NCBI GenBank assembly: GCA_017794925.1
Contig: CP051238.1
Coordinates: forward strand, 3,462,346 to 3,526,345
Reading direction: 5' to 3'
Length of the DNA stretch: 64,000 bases
Source of the DNA: Aestuariibacter sp.
GTDB lineage: Bacteria > Pseudomonadota > Gammaproteobacteria > Enterobacterales > Alteromonadaceae
The position numbers were made by a program, and so were the translations under genes. The notes beneath the pieces are model-generated. The model saw only the letters and a list, made by a program, of their open reading frames with translations, was not told the DNA's origin and did no database searches. Positions 63,669-64,000 of this stretch are shown here, in pieces; position 1 is the stretch's first letter; each line of letters opens with the position of its first letter.

Positions 63669-64000
63669 ATGAATTTACCGTCTCCGTATTTGTTATTTAT
63701 TGGCGATGCCACCGATCCGCTTAGCATTAAAATGGCGAAAAGTGCGGCCGACTGGAGTCCGGGAAAATGTGTTGGCGAATTCGCGTTACCGGGCTGTGAA
63801 GTTTCCACCGGCCATCCTCGTATGTCGATACAAGAAGGGGTAGAAAAAGGTGCAAAGGCGTTTGTGTTAGGCTTTGCCAACAGCGGCGGCTTTTTATCTG
63901 ATCACCTGATTGCGCCGATACTTGAAGCACTTGATGCAGGCCTTGATATCATCAATGGCCTGCACGACAAGGTGTCGGACATTCCGGAAATAGCAGAGAA
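63669..64000 (+). CDS. dgcN: DgcN / DUF1611-family protein, N-terminal part (cut by window edge)
   Basis: Open frame from the ATG at 63669 to the window end, about 110 residues, no stop. It begins MNLPSPYLLFIGDATDPLS, then GKCVGEFALPGCEVSTG, GAKAFVLGFANSGGFLSDHL and LHDKVSDIPEIAE, matching the start of DgcN proteins. DgcN is a D-glutamate/D-amino-acid N-acetyltransferase-type DUF1611 enzyme usually paired with the epimerase DgcA. The partner gene would lie beyond the window. Confidence 0.85.
   Translation, partial: MNLPSPYLLFIGDATDPLSIKMAKSAADWSPGKCVGEFALPGCEVSTGHPRMSIQEGVEKGAKAFVLGFANSGGFLSDHLIAPILEALDAGLDIINGLHDKVSDIPEIAE

Overview
The window looks like one stretch of chromosome from a marine gammaproteobacterium of the Alteromonadales, probably Alteromonadaceae. 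The grounds are the tmRNA tag peptide ANDENYALAA, a monomeric NADP isocitrate dehydrogenase, gammaproteobacterial gene orders (trxB-aat-bpt-infA-clpA-clpS-cspD; icd-rluE-mnmA-hflD-purB-roxA), an MSHA-like pilin, a large TonB-dependent receptor beside a TPR-sulfotransferase, and several membrane-bound c-di-GMP enzymes. No IS element, prophage, CRISPR array, rRNA or tRNA gene was seen. The assignment rests on remembered family sequences, not on a search.

Layout. 1-5600: end of pykA, a ydjA nitroreductase, a DoxX/HvfX-like membrane protein, an overlooked 57-residue ORF, sppA, sprT and yfbV. 5850-12000: trxB and an almost complete N-degron pathway (aat, bpt, clpA, clpS), with infA and cspD. 12000-22450: a degenerate NagB-like protein, icd, rluE, mnmA-hflD-purB, a class III nucleotidyl cyclase with an altered active site, roxA and a GNAT acetyltransferase. 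22450-30500: a DUF4826 protein, ydiJ-type D-2-hydroxyglutarate dehydrogenase, a GGDEF-EAL protein, small membrane proteins, an orphan MSHA-like pilin, and a diguanylate cyclase whose sensor domain has the copper-binding pattern of plant-type ethylene receptors. 30600-39000: ppsA/ppsR, then a TonB receptor and TPR-sulfotransferase. 39100-45450: BCCT transporter with a MarR regulator, rnfH-ratA, smpB, an alpha/beta hydrolase, XdhC and the tmRNA gene ssrA. 45470-50520: a Gram-negative stressosome module (RsbR-RsbS-RsbT plus a PP2C phosphatase fused to a histidine kinase), a divergent single-domain response regulator and a chemoreceptor. 50580-64000: a TIGR03643 protein with an atypical photolyase/cryptochrome, a periplasmic aspartic protease, a secreted protein with three GKPPFKR-type repeats, a patatin, macA-macB-outer-membrane efflux genes, a BNR-like propeller protein with a DUF445 protein, a DUF3859 protein, an adenine-deaminase-like protein lacking the usual catalytic Glu, and the start of dgcN.

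How it works together. Much of the window is housekeeping (carbon flux through pyk/ppsA/icd, tRNA modification, ribosome rescue, N-end-rule proteolysis). Signalling genes are interleaved: two c-di-GMP enzymes, a cyclase, a stressosome with a two-component output, and a chemoreceptor. The features most worth following are the ethylene-receptor-like diguanylate cyclase, the stressosome with its phosphatase-kinase fusion, the repeated-peptide precursor, and three enzymes whose active sites depart from their families (cyclase, adenine-deaminase-like protein, photolyase).
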